Notes under the pieces: model-generated | Databases searched by the model: none | Told to the model about the DNA's origin: nothing | What the model saw: the letters and a program-made list of their open reading frames with translations, nothing else | NCBI GenBank assembly: GCA_025356275.1 | Contig: JANXUK010000134.1 | Coordinates: 1-64,000 of the forward strand | Source: Sphingomonadales bacterium | GTDB lineage: Bacteria > Pseudomonadota > Alphaproteobacteria > Sphingomonadales > Sphingomonadaceae | Direction of reading: 5' to 3' | Length of the DNA: 64,000 bases | Shown: positions 48,666-62,229 of the stretch, piece after piece | Layout: every line of letters begins with the position of its first letter | Position numbering within the stretch: the first letter of the stretch is position 1 | Position numbers and translations under genes: made by a program

Positions 48666-49355
48666 ATGCTGACGCCGACCGAGTGGGGCATCATCTGGCT
48701 ATCGCTGAAGGTCAGCGCGGCGGCGATGGCGGTGACGCTGCCGGTGGCGTTCGGGCTGGCGTATGTCTTGGCGCGGCGGCGGTTTGCGGGGTGGTTGCTG
48801 CTCGATGCGGTGGTGCATTTGCCGCTGGTGCTGCCCCCGGTGGTGACCGGCTGGCTGCTGTTGCTGGCGTTTGGCGCCAATGGGCCGGCGGGCCGCGTGC
48901 TGGCCACCTTGGGGATCAGCGTGATGTTCCGCTGGACCGGGGCGGCGCTGGCCTCCGCGGTGATGGCGCTGCCGTTGATGGTGCGGGCAATGCGCCTGTC
49001 GATCGAGGGGGTGGACCGTCGGCTTGAGGGCGCGGCGCGGGTTCTGGGCGCAGGGCGGTGGCGTGCGTTTGCGACTGTCACGCTGCCGCTGGCGATGCCG
49101 GGGGTGCTGGCCGGGCTGGTGTTGGGTTTTGCGCGTTCGGTGGGGGAGTTTGGCGCGACGATTACTTTCGTCGCGTCGATCCCCGGTGAGACACAGACCC
49201 TGCCGCTGGCGATCCACGATGCGCTGCAAACTCCCGGCGGGGAGAACGAGGTGACGCGGCTGGCGGTGGTGGCGGTGCTGCTATCGCTTGGCGCGCTGCT
49301 GGGGTCGGAGCTGCTGGTGCGGCGTGGGCGGGGCGGTGTCGCGCATGTCCTCTGA
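48666..49355 (+). CDS. modB: Molybdate ABC transporter permease
   Basis: LSLKVSAAAMAVTLPVAFGLAYVLARRRFAGWLLLDAVVHLPLVLPPVVTGW; GRSVGEFGATITFVASIPGETQTLPLAI. Confidence 0.94.
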   Translation: MLTPTEWGIIWLSLKVSAAAMAVTLPVAFGLAYVLARRRFAGWLLLDAVVHLPLVLPPVVTGWLLLLAFGANGPAGRVLATLGISVMFRWTGAALASAVMALPLMVRAMRLSIEGVDRRLEGAARVLGAGRWRAFATVTLPLAMPGVLAGLVLGFARSVGEFGATITFVASIPGETQTLPLAIHDALQTPGGENEVTRLAVVAVLLSLGALLGSELLVRRGRGGVAHVL

Positions 49356-49977
49356 CGCCTTCGCGGTCGACGTACAGTTGCACCGGGGCGGGGCCAAGAT
49401 CGCTGCCGCATTCACCGCGCCTGCTGGCCTAACCGCACTGATCGGCCGATCGGGCGCGGGCAAGACCAGCGTTCTGGACATGATCGCCGGCCTGCTGCGC
49501 CCTGACATCGGCCGGATCGTGGTGGGCGGGACGGTGCTGTTCGACAGCGATGCCGGCATCGACCTGCCGCCCGAGGCGCGCGCCTGCGGCTATGTGTTTC
49601 AGGATCTGCGGCTGTTCCCGCACCGGCGCGTGCGCGACAATCTGCTGTTTGGCTGGCGGCTGGCCGCGCCTGAGCGCCGCTGGATGTCGCCCGATACGGC
49701 GGCGGATTTCCTCGGCATCGCGCATCTGATGGAGCGCTGGCCCGCCACGCTCTCGGGCGGAGAGGCGCAGCGGGTCGCGATCGGGCGCGCGCTGCTGTCG
49801 GCCCCGCGTTTCCTGTTGCTGGACGAGCCCCTGTCCTCGCTCGACATGGCGCGCCGTGCCGGGATCATCGCGGTGATCGCGCGGATCCGCGACGAGCTGA
49901 AGCTGCCGATCCTGTACGTCAGCCACGAAAACGCGGAGGTCGAGCAATTGGCGGGGACAGTGATTACGGTCGATTAG
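49345..49977 (+). CDS. modC: Molybdenum ABC transporter ATP-binding protein
   Basis: ALIGRSGAGKTSVLDMIAGLLRPD; LSGGEAQRVAIGRALLSAPRFLLLDEPLSSLD; overlaps the modB 3' end. Confidence 0.94.
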   Translation: MSSDAFAVDVQLHRGGAKIAAAFTAPAGLTALIGRSGAGKTSVLDMIAGLLRPDIGRIVVGGTVLFDSDAGIDLPPEARACGYVFQDLRLFPHRRVRDNLLFGWRLAAPERRWMSPDTAADFLGIAHLMERWPATLSGGEAQRVAIGRALLSAPRFLLLDEPLSSLDMARRAGIIAVIARIRDELKLPILYVSHENAEVEQLAGTVITVD

Positions 49978-50064
49978 CGTTTTTCGAACGAAGCGAAGCG
50001 CAGTGACTCGGGAACTGCGAAGCGCAGTGACTCGGGAACGTCAGTCACCGAAGGTGAAAAACGC
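49978..50064. terminator. Bidirectional terminator-like inverted repeat containing a 24-bp tandem duplication
   Basis: GCGTTTTTC (49978-49986) ... GAAAAACGC (50056-50064); inside, GCGAAGCGCAGTGACTCGGGAAC(T) is repeated at 49993 and 50017. It lies between convergent genes. Confidence 0.65.
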
Positions 50065-50078
50065 GGTAACCAACAAAC

Positions 50079-51059
50079 CTAAAGCGCATAATTCACCTGC
50101 ACTTTGAACTGCACCGGCGCGGTCAGTTGTCCTGCGACGCCGCTGTTTACTGGCGCGGAGCGTGCATATTGCACCACCGCCACCTCGACATCGCCATAGA
50201 ATGACACCCGCCGTCCCAGCCGCAATTTCAAGCCAGGCGCGACTAATACGCGGGTATAGCCGGAATTGCCGGGGTCCCCATTGATGCCGCTGTCGCCCGC
50301 GCGCAGCGAACCCAGCAGCGCAAGACTGGGCGCGAGCCCGCCGCCCCCCAGCGGATAGCTGAGCCCCAAGGCCGCATCGGCCTCATTGCCCGGGCGATAG
50401 CCATCGCGGCTCATCACCGCGAACTGATACTGGCCCTGCGCGAACCAGCGTAGCTTCGTCCCCAGATGCCCGACATGATAGGCCCCGACTTGCAGGTCGG
50501 TGCTGCCGCTGCCCGGCATGGTATCGCGGTCGAACCCCGCACCACCCAGCGGGCCCAGCGGGCTGACCGAGCGCCCCGTCGGCAGTTTGATGCCGATGCT
50601 CAGACCGTTCGCCATATCGGCGGTCAGCCCGGTATAGGTCGCGCGCAGCATCGTATCGCCCAGCGCGGTGATGCCCCGCGTGTCCACCGTGCCCGCCGGC
50701 GCCGCGTATGTCCCGTCGTCGGTGGTGGTGAAGTGGCGCGTGACCAGCGGCACCTGCACCATCACCGTCCAGCGCGGGCTCAGCCGGTATTCGCCGCCGA
50801 TGGTGGTGAAATCTGTGGCGATGCGCTGATCCGGATTGTCGGCGGGATTGGCACGGTGGCCATGTTCGCGCATCTGGTTCTGGACCAGCGTATCATAGCG
50901 CAGCCACAGCGAAGCGCCGCTGTCGGAGGCCATCGGCGTCAGGCTGCCATCGCCAATATCGAATATGTTGCAGCCGCAAGCGCAGGCGGCGGCGGGTTGG
51001 GGGATGAAAGCGGCGGCGGCCAGCAGCCAGCCGGCGGCGTGGTAAAATCTTTGGGTCAT
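50079..51059 (-). CDS. Outer-membrane beta-barrel-like protein with Cys-rich N-terminus (ACACGCNIFDIG)
   Basis: Signal peptide; TIGGEYRLSPRWTVMVQVPLVTRHF; LRATYTGL...LSIGIKLPTGRSV; C-terminal VQFKVQVNYAL. Confidence 0.72.
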   Translation of the reverse strand: MTQRFYHAAGWLLAAAAFIPQPAAACACGCNIFDIGDGSLTPMASDSGASLWLRYDTLVQNQMREHGHRANPADNPDQRIATDFTTIGGEYRLSPRWTVMVQVPLVTRHFTTTDDGTYAAPAGTVDTRGITALGDTMLRATYTGLTADMANGLSIGIKLPTGRSVSPLGPLGGAGFDRDTMPGSGSTDLQVGAYHVGHLGTKLRWFAQGQYQFAVMSRDGYRPGNEADAALGLSYPLGGGGLAPSLALLGSLRAGDSGINGDPGNSGYTRVLVAPGLKLRLGRRVSFYGDVEVAVVQYARSAPVNSGVAGQLTAPVQFKVQVNYAL

Positions 51060-51120
51060 GCAGAAATGTCCGAATAAGCAGGGATGCGCGCCCGTTCACG
51101 ATGGGGCGAGGTCGAGGCTT

Positions 51121-51507
51121 TCAGACATTGGCGGGCGGCGCTCTCGCCGGCGGATTACGCCTTGGGGCTGCGCCAGGGCTCTGTTCGGCCAGCAGATCGG
51201 CGGGTTTCGTGAGCGTTGCCGTATCCTGCGGCGCGGGCAGGGCGGGCTCGTCGCCGCCTGCCGCTGCCAGGCCGAGCACGGCGTAGGGGCAGGTAGTATG
51301 CTCGATCGGAGCCCCGCCATGCTGCCCCGCCAGCGGCAGAGCCAGCCGGTGCCCGCTGCTGCCGTCGCAGATGGTGACCGTGAGGCGCCCATGCCCGGCG
51401 TCCAGCATCGTCCCGCCGGGCAGCCCGACGCGCAGTATCAGCGCCGCCGCCAGCAACAGCACGGTCAGCCAGCGGTGGCCTAGCAACAGGGAGCGCAATT
51501 GGGCCAT
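51121..51507 (-). CDS. DUF2946-like protein
   Basis: LRVGLPGGTMLDAGHGRLTVTICDGSSGHRLALPL...HTTCPYAVLG. Confidence 0.65.
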   Translation of the reverse strand: MAQLRSLLLGHRWLTVLLLAAALILRVGLPGGTMLDAGHGRLTVTICDGSSGHRLALPLAGQHGGAPIEHTTCPYAVLGLAAAGGDEPALPAPQDTATLTKPADLLAEQSPGAAPRRNPPARAPPANV

Positions 51508-51560
51508 CCGCCGCCGGCTCTACCCGCCGCCGTGCAACTTGTCATCACGCCTTTGTCACC

Positions 51561-52121
51561 TCAGGGCGTTTGCGGCACCCGCCGGTTGACCAGCGGCCGC
51601 GCATAGGACGGATCGGCCATCCCACGCGACGATACCCCGTTGACGGCAATATCGGGCACATCGCCAAATGGCAGCGGCATCGGCGGCGGCAGGCATCCCC
51701 ATTCGATGATATTGGTGCGCAGCGCGATCTTCCAGACGCCGCCCCGCCGTTCCACCCGGTCGATATAGCGCCCGCCGGCCATCCACAGGCTCTCATCGCG
51801 ATTGCGCCCGACGAACAGGTAATAGGTCTCCGAATGCGCGACATCGCCGGTTATATCGAGCGTGTTGTTGAGCAGATTGTGATGCGTGACGATCTGCCCC
51901 GCCTCATGCATCGGCACCGCCCAGTCATAGCACCCCGCGACATCGCCGACGTATGGCCCCGCCGCCATTTCGGCATCATCATGGAACGCCGAGAGGTACA
52001 GCGCACGGTCGAACCGGTCCATCCCGCGCGAAAACCGCGTCAGGCAATCGCGGATGTCGGCCTCATCGGCAAGGCGTTCGAGCCGCGCCAGCCTCTCGGG
52101 CGTCAGACCCTCAAGCGCCAC
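51561..52121 (-). CDS. Nuclear transport factor 2 (SnoaL-like) family protein
   Basis: ADEADIRDCLTRFSRGMDRFDRALYLSAFHDDAEMAAGPYVGDVAGCYDWAVPMHEAGQIVTHHNLLNNTLDI...YIDRVERRGGVWKIALRT. Confidence 0.85.
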   Translation of the reverse strand: MALEGLTPERLARLERLADEADIRDCLTRFSRGMDRFDRALYLSAFHDDAEMAAGPYVGDVAGCYDWAVPMHEAGQIVTHHNLLNNTLDITGDVAHSETYYLFVGRNRDESLWMAGGRYIDRVERRGGVWKIALRTNIIEWGCLPPPMPLPFGDVPDIAVNGVSSRGMADPSYARPLVNRRVPQTP

Positions 52122-53019
52122 GGTAATTGACCTGGCGGATCGGCTTCCACAGCGGTGATCCGCGTGTCGCCCGCGCCGAGGGGATCACGCTGCCATCGAC
52201 ATCAGTGATGCCATATTCCATCGCCAGCTCGGTGGTGATGAAACTGCCGCCCGAGCGGTCCATGATCGCCGGATCGCAGGTCAGCGCGACAATCACCCGG
52301 CCCGGATGCTCGACGGTGCTGCCGGTCATATTGGTGATCGATTTGGTCATGCTGGCGCCCACTTTCGCCAAATTATCCTTCGCCTTCTCGGTCAGGGTCA
52401 GCCCCTGCCAGATCGACAGGGCGGCGACATTATAGGGCTCCAGCTCGATCGCCATATCGCGCGATATCCGGTCCACCGCACTCTTGGAGGTGCCGAAAAT
52501 CACCCCATACGTATAAGTGACCGAAGCAAAGCCCGAGATCGCTACGATCAACCCGCGTCCCGCCGGCGCCATCAACTTGGCCGCATGCCATGCCGCGACA
52601 TAGTTCGAGGTGATCCCCACCTCCCACATCTCAAGGTTGGACAGCGGCTTCTCCCAGAATGGTTTGCCATCCAGCAGATCGTCCGACAGAGAAAAGGCAT
52701 TGTTGACCAGTATATCGAGCCGGCCCGCTTCGGTGGCGATCCGTGCGAACAACGCCGCCACTGCCGCATTATCACTATGGTCACAGGCGACCGCGATGCC
52801 GCGCCCGCCGCTGTCCTTGCCGCGCGCGTCGCATTCGGCAGCGGTTCCGCCGACGGTGCCCGGCAGGTAGTAATCGCCCTCGCGGATCGTGCGCCCGGTG
52901 ACATAGACCGTCGCACCCTCAGAGGCGAGGACCAGCGCGACTCCCTTGCCGATGCCCCGGCTGGCCCCGGTGACCAGCGCGACCTTGCCGCTCAGGCGTC
53001 CCGTTGTTGCTCCGGCCAT
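52111..53019 (-). CDS. Short-chain dehydrogenase/reductase
   Basis: GRLSGKVALVTGASRGIGKGVALVLASEGATVYVTGRT; LDILVNNAFS; GVIFGTSKSAVDRISRDMAIELEPYNV. Confidence 0.93.
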   Translation of the reverse strand: MAGATTGRLSGKVALVTGASRGIGKGVALVLASEGATVYVTGRTIREGDYYLPGTVGGTAAECDARGKDSGGRGIAVACDHSDNAAVAALFARIATEAGRLDILVNNAFSLSDDLLDGKPFWEKPLSNLEMWEVGITSNYVAAWHAAKLMAPAGRGLIVAISGFASVTYTYGVIFGTSKSAVDRISRDMAIELEPYNVAALSIWQGLTLTEKAKDNLAKVGASMTKSITNMTGSTVEHPGRVIVALTCDPAIMDRSGGSFITTELAMEYGITDVDGSVIPSARATRGSPLWKPIRQVNYRGA

Positions 53020-53573
53020 CACTGTGCTCCCTTGCCGAAAAAGCGCTCGCTGAAATCGCCCCGTGCGCGGCCGGCATAATGCGGCGCGCTGAACGGCATG
53101 CCCATCACCCCTGCGGACCAGTCGATCGCATCGCCCCGATCCTGATACCAGTCGTAGAGCATGGTGCGGCTGGCGATGCGCCATTCGCCATGCCGCCGCT
53201 CGAACACATCGAGATAGCGCCCGCCGATGACGATGTCCTGCTCGCTGGCCTTGCCCATATCGATGCGGTGGTAGGAGATGACCTGTGTTTCCGCGCGGGC
53301 ATGCGCGCCGTCGCGATCGATATAGGTCTGGCCGAGCACATGCTGGGTGTTGGTGATGGCATCCGCGCCGGGCACCACCCATGCCAGATATTCCGCGAAA
53401 TCGCCTTTGAACACGCCGTAATCGGTGACGGAATCGGGCCAATAGGCGGCAGAGATCAGAGCCGCATCGCGCCGGTCCTCACCGCGCGCCAGCACGATGA
53501 TGCACTGACGGATCGCGTCACGATCGGCGATTGCCTGGAACTGCATCTCGAGATCGGGCGGGATGTTGCTCAA
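53019..53573 (-). CDS. Nuclear transport factor 2 (SnoaL-like) family protein
   Basis: IADRDAIRQCIIVLARGEDRRDAALISAAYWPDSVTDYGVFKGDFAEYLAWVVPGADAITNTQHVLGQTYID...YLDVFERRHGEWRIASRTMLYDWYQ. Confidence 0.88.
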   Translation of the reverse strand: MSNIPPDLEMQFQAIADRDAIRQCIIVLARGEDRRDAALISAAYWPDSVTDYGVFKGDFAEYLAWVVPGADAITNTQHVLGQTYIDRDGAHARAETQVISYHRIDMGKASEQDIVIGGRYLDVFERRHGEWRIASRTMLYDWYQDRGDAIDWSAGVMGMPFSAPHYAGRARGDFSERFFGKGAQ

Positions 53574-53746
53574 GGGTCCACTCCATTTTGTTTTGCCGCC
53601 GGGCGGCGGTTTGGACGCGGCATGGACCCATTTTTTTTCACCAGCAATCGCCGGTTAAGCTGCCCCCTTGAATATCGCCCCACCGCGCCCACATCGCGGA
53701 CGCCCCCTTTACGGGCGATCACTTCGATCAATCGAGGACATCTCTC

Positions 53747-54598
53747 ATGGCCAAGCCATTTCGCCTTGTTTCCGCGCTCAGTCTTGCCGCCGTGCTCGCG
53801 CTGGGCGTGCCGGGCGGCGCTTTGGCCGCCGATGCCACACTGGCGCAGGTTTCCGCCGCCGCGCATTCGGGCGACACCAAGGGTGCGCTGGCGATGATGG
53901 ATCAGGTGCTGAAGGATCACCCGAAAAGCGCCAAGGCGCATTATATCGAGGCCGAACTGCTCGGCCACGCCCACCGCATCACCGACGCGCAGGGTGAGCT
54001 GGCCAAGGCTGAGCAACTCGCTCCCGGCCTGCCGTTTGCCAGCGCGCATTCGGTCGGCGCGCTTAAGGCGCAGCTGGCGGGAACGAGCGGCACGATCGGC
54101 GCGGCAAGGAGCGTGCCCGTTGCCCCCGCCGCAGCGTCGAGCTTTCCCTGGGGGATGATCGCCATCATCGGTCTGGTGCTGTTCGGCATGCTGGCGCTGA
54201 TGCGGCGACGTTCGGCGCAGGCGCAGATGCCGGTGGGTACGGGCGGTTATACGCCGGGCTATGGCCCCGGAATGCAGCCGGGCATGGGGATGCAGCCGGG
54301 CATGGGGATGCAGCCCGGCATGGGCATGGGCGGTATGGGCGGGGGCATGGGTTCCGGCCTGATGGGCAGCCTGGCCTCGGGCGCCGCGATGGGCGCCGGC
54401 TTGGCCGTGGGCGAGGAAGTCGTCGGCCATATGTTCGGCGGCGGGCGCGAGCGTGACGGCTTTCACGATAGTTCCGCCAGCAACAGCTATACCGATCCCA
54501 ATCAGGACATGGGCGGCAGCGACTTCGGTGTCAGCGACAGCGGCGGCTGGGGCGACAGCGGCGGAGACAGCGGCGGCGGCGATAGCGGCGGCTGGTAA
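53747..54598 (+). CDS. Secreted/membrane TPR-like protein with Met/Gly/Pro and Gly/Ser/Asp low-complexity tails
   Basis: Signal peptide; tetratricopeptide-like GALAMMDQVLKDHPKSAKAHYIEAELLGHAHRITDAQGELAKAEQLAPG; one TM; GMQPGMGMQPGMGMQPGMGMGGMGGGMG; ends GDSGGDSGGGDSGGW. Confidence 0.78.
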   Translation: MAKPFRLVSALSLAAVLALGVPGGALAADATLAQVSAAAHSGDTKGALAMMDQVLKDHPKSAKAHYIEAELLGHAHRITDAQGELAKAEQLAPGLPFASAHSVGALKAQLAGTSGTIGAARSVPVAPAAASSFPWGMIAIIGLVLFGMLALMRRRSAQAQMPVGTGGYTPGYGPGMQPGMGMQPGMGMQPGMGMGGMGGGMGSGLMGSLASGAAMGAGLAVGEEVVGHMFGGGRERDGFHDSSASNSYTDPNQDMGGSDFGVSDSGGWGDSGGDSGGGDSGGW

Positions 54599-54722
54599 CA
54601 CACCGCTCCAACCGATTGCCTCTTCACATTATCGCATTGGCAGGGCAGAACTTGGGGCCGGGCAGGACCCGCAAATCAATAACCCGGGGGGAGGGACATC
54701 CCCAGAACAGCAGGAGACTACC

Positions 54723-54956
54723 ATGCGTAAGTTTGTTCCGATTCTGGCTTTGGCCGCGATGTTCGCCACCTCGATGATTGCCCCCACTGCTGCCGATGCA
54801 AAGGGCTGCCTGCGCGGCGCCGCCGCCGGCGCTGTGGCTGGCCATTATGCGCATCACCATGCGGTGCTGGGCGCGGTTGGCGGCTGCGTGGCCGCGCATG
54901 AATATTACAAGCACAAGGCCGCCAAGGCTGCGGCGGCAGCGCAGCCCGCGCATTGA
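54723..54956 (+). CDS. Small secreted His/Ala-rich protein (glycine-zipper-like)
   Basis: MRKFVPILALAAMFATSMIAPTAADAKGCLRGAAAGAVAGHYAHHHAVLGAVGGCVAAHEYYKHKAAKAAAAAQPAH; RBS-like aggaga just upstream. Confidence 0.7.
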   Translation: MRKFVPILALAAMFATSMIAPTAADAKGCLRGAAAGAVAGHYAHHHAVLGAVGGCVAAHEYYKHKAAKAAAAAQPAH

Positions 54957-54991
54957 GGCCCGGCTCCGGTCGGGCTTGAGCGATACCACAG

Positions 54992-55022
54992 ACCCCCGGA
55001 GGCGCTGCCTTCGGGGGTTTTT
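54992..55022 (+). terminator. Rho-independent terminator
   Basis: ACCCCCGgaggcgctgccttCGGGGGTTTTT after the small ORF, ending just 3' of the convergent kinase gene. Confidence 0.8.
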
Positions 55023-55025
55023 GCG

Positions 55026-59401
<4,376 letters not shown>

Positions 59402-59590
59402 TCCCGGCTGGCGGTGCCTGCGGGATAGGGGCTTATGCGGGGTCAGTGGTTACCATTTTGCAAACCATGAATTTCGCGATCCGCAAAAATGCGTAACAGA
59501 AATTTAAGCAAATTAACGCAGAGGTGGGCCGTTGGCGATGTGTGTCACTTTGGCACGGTTGATTTGGCTCGGGTTTGACAGGGTAGTGTC

Positions 59591-60811
59591 ATGAGACGCG
59601 AAGGCACATTTGGCGGCGGACGCCGGCTGATCGGGGCGGCGCTGCAGGTGCAGAGCATGCTGCTCGCCGGCTGTTCCACCATGCCGACCCCGCGCAATCC
59701 CGCAAATTCGCTCTATGAGCCGCAGCAGCGCAGCCCGGATGCGCCGGTCGCCGCGATGGCCTGTCAGGCGCCGGGCCTGCCCGCTGCGCTGACCATGCTG
59801 CGCCAAGTGCCGGCCATCGATATGGCCTCCGCGCCCGACGTGCTGTCGGCTGGCGACCGCTTGCGGCTCGATGTAGCAGGCGACAAGGACATGCTGACCG
59901 GGCAATATATCGTGCCCGCCAATGGTCGCCTGGTGATCGGCGGCGCGTTCGATATTGCCGCCGCTGGCCGTACCCGCGGCGACATCGCCGATGATCTGCG
60001 GCAAAGGCTGATCGCGGCGGGCATGGTCCGCGATGTTGCAGGCAATGTCCACCTGACCATTCAGGAGCAGGGCGCTGCCGCCGTTTCGGTGGAAGGCGCG
60101 GTGTTCGAGCCGGGCCGCGTCCACCCCGGCGAGCGCGACGATACCGCCCGCAACACCACGGTCGAGCATCCCTCGGGCGGGGATTATAACGCCAACCGCT
60201 CGCTGTTCACCGCGCTGCGCTCCGCCGGGGGCCTCCGCCCCGACGCGGCGATGCAGACGGTCTATCTGGTGCGCGGCGCTGCCTATGCGGCGTTCGACGT
60301 CTCGGGTGCGGTGACCGGCGCGCCGGCCATCGACCCCGAGATCGCCAGCGGCGACCGCGTGATTGTGCCTTCCCTCGGCTGTTTTCAGCCGGCCATGGTC
60401 CGGCCCAGCAGCGTGACGATGGAGGGCATCCGCGTCTATATGTCGAACCTGACGCATCCGGGCACCGGCAACGCCGGCGCCGGGATCAACCGCGACGCGA
60501 CCAATGTGCCCTACGGCATGCGGCTGTTGCAGGGGGCGATCTCGGCCAATTGCGTCGGCGGAACGTTCATCAATGCGGGGCGCCGGGTGGTTCTGGTCTC
60601 GCGCAATCCGATCAACGGGCGCTCGGTGGTGATCCAGCGCTCGCTGGAGCGGCTAGTGCGCGATGCGAACCGCGACGATGTTGATCCGTATCTGATGCCC
60701 GGCGATTCGATGGCCTGCTATGACAGCACGCTCAGCTCGCTGACCGACATTGTCGCCACGCTGGGATCGGTTGCAACGCAGGCAGCGCTGGCCAAGGGGC
60801 TCAGCAATTGA
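59591..60811 (+). CDS. Wza-like polysaccharide export lipoprotein
   Basis: LLAGCS lipobox; DVLSAGDRLRLDVAGDKDMLTGQYIVPANGRLVIGGAFDIAAAGRTRGDIADDLRQRL; SLFTALRSAGGLRPDAAMQTVYLVRG. Confidence 0.85.
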   Translation: MRREGTFGGGRRLIGAALQVQSMLLAGCSTMPTPRNPANSLYEPQQRSPDAPVAAMACQAPGLPAALTMLRQVPAIDMASAPDVLSAGDRLRLDVAGDKDMLTGQYIVPANGRLVIGGAFDIAAAGRTRGDIADDLRQRLIAAGMVRDVAGNVHLTIQEQGAAAVSVEGAVFEPGRVHPGERDDTARNTTVEHPSGGDYNANRSLFTALRSAGGLRPDAAMQTVYLVRGAAYAAFDVSGAVTGAPAIDPEIASGDRVIVPSLGCFQPAMVRPSSVTMEGIRVYMSNLTHPGTGNAGAGINRDATNVPYGMRLLQGAISANCVGGTFINAGRRVVLVSRNPINGRSVVIQRSLERLVRDANRDDVDPYLMPGDSMACYDSTLSSLTDIVATLGSVATQAALAKGLSN

Positions 60812-60816
60812 GCGCG

Positions 60817-62229
60817 ATGAATTACGATTTTCCGCCCGGGCGGGTGCTGGGACAAAGCTTTGCACTGATCCCGCATAAAAAGACCTCACGGCCCGGCCGG
60901 TACCGACGGTATCTGACCGGGCTGCTGCCGGTTCTGGGGGTGATATGGACCGCGACGGGCGCCTATCTGCTGCTGGCGCCGGTCTCTTATACTAGCAAAT
61001 TCAGCCTTATCATGCCGGGGACGGCGGTGGGTAGTTCGCTCAACCTGGAGGGCACAGGGCAGGCACAGGCGACGGTCAGCTCGCCGTTCGACAGCCCTTC
61101 GCTCAGCCCGACCGAGGGATATAAGCAGCTACTGACGGCGGATGTGACGCTCAGCGATGCGGCGGGCCTGGCGCATGTGAAGCCGGGGCGCTTCCCGGCG
61201 CCCACGGTCAAATTGATCGAGCAGACCAACCTCATCGGCATTCAGGTGACCGGGCACACTGCCGCCGAGGCCCAGCGCAATGCCGACGCGCTGCGCAATG
61301 CGTTCTTCGGCGAGCTGGACAAGCTGCGCACCGACGAGGCGGCCCGGCGTGAGGCCAATGACCTGGTCCATCTGCGCGAGCTTTCGGCCAAGGAACAGTT
61401 GACCGAGCGCAAGCTGATCGCATTTCAGGCGATGCACGGCCTGGCCACGATGGAGCAGTTCAACGCCCGCATCGCCTCGGTCGATCAGCTGAAAGACAAG
61501 GAGCGCGAATACCGCCTCTCGCTCAGCGAGCATCGCGGGGAGGCCGGACGGCTGTCGGGCACGATGGATATCGGACCGTCGCGCGCCAATCTGGAGATGC
61601 GGCTGCGCGGCGATCCGGTGTTTCAGGAGCTGGCGACGCGCTATGCCGCGGCCAATGCCGATGCCGAGCTGAAGGCCGGCACGCTGGGCCCCAAACATGC
61701 CGCGCTGGCGCAGGCCAATGCCGAGCGTGAAGGGCTGAAGGCGGCGCTGCTAGCGCGCGGGCATGACATTACCGGGCTCTCGGACGCCCAGCTGATGCAT
61801 GCCACCGACATGACGCTGGGCGATGGGCGTTCGCAATTGATGCAGACGATGGCGGTAGGCGATGCCCAGGCTGCCGGTGCGGCCAGCGCGCTGTCGGTGA
61901 TCCGCGGCGATCTGGCCGAGGCCAAGGCGCGCTCGCCCGAGCTGATCGAACAGGCCTCACAGCTCGCCGATCTTCAGCGCGACCATCATGTGGCCGAGGC
62001 GGTGCTGTCCTCGGCGCTGGCGCGGCTCGATACCAACAAGCTCGACCCCTTTGCCTCCTATCCGCTGGTGCAGACGTTGGCCCCGCCCAGCCTGCCCGAC
62101 CGCAAATCGAGCCCGTCGCTGGTGCTGGCGCTTGCCGGCGCGATGGGCGCGACGATCATCGCCCTCCTGACGTTTGGAACGCTATGGCTGCGCCAGCCGA
62201 TCATCGACCGAATGCTCCGGAACGGCTGA
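60817..62229 (+). CDS. Wzz/chain-length-determinant-like protein (no visible kinase domain)
   Basis: Two TM segments flank a coiled-coil region; VSYTSKFSLIMPGTAVGSSLNLEG...; C-terminal DPFASYPLVQTLAPPSLPDRKSSPSLVLALAGAMGATIIALLTFGTLWLR. A TTG start at 60808 is also possible. Confidence 0.82.
   Translation: MNYDFPPGRVLGQSFALIPHKKTSRPGRYRRYLTGLLPVLGVIWTATGAYLLLAPVSYTSKFSLIMPGTAVGSSLNLEGTGQAQATVSSPFDSPSLSPTEGYKQLLTADVTLSDAAGLAHVKPGRFPAPTVKLIEQTNLIGIQVTGHTAAEAQRNADALRNAFFGELDKLRTDEAARREANDLVHLRELSAKEQLTERKLIAFQAMHGLATMEQFNARIASVDQLKDKEREYRLSLSEHRGEAGRLSGTMDIGPSRANLEMRLRGDPVFQELATRYAAANADAELKAGTLGPKHAALAQANAEREGLKAALLARGHDITGLSDAQLMHATDMTLGDGRSQLMQTMAVGDAQAAGAASALSVIRGDLAEAKARSPELIEQASQLADLQRDHHVAEAVLSSALARLDTNKLDPFASYPLVQTLAPPSLPDRKSSPSLVLALAGAMGATIIALLTFGTLWLRQPIIDRMLRNG

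Noticed and set aside
54285-54340. Tandem DNA repeat as a separate mobile or CRISPR-like element
   Set aside because: It is the in-frame coding repeat for GMQPGM within the 53747-54598 protein.
59551-59572. Possible sigma-54 promoter (TGGCACGGTTGATTTGGC) upstream of the wza-like gene
   Set aside because: The -24 half matches, but the spacing and sequence of the -12 TTGC element do not, so it is not supported.
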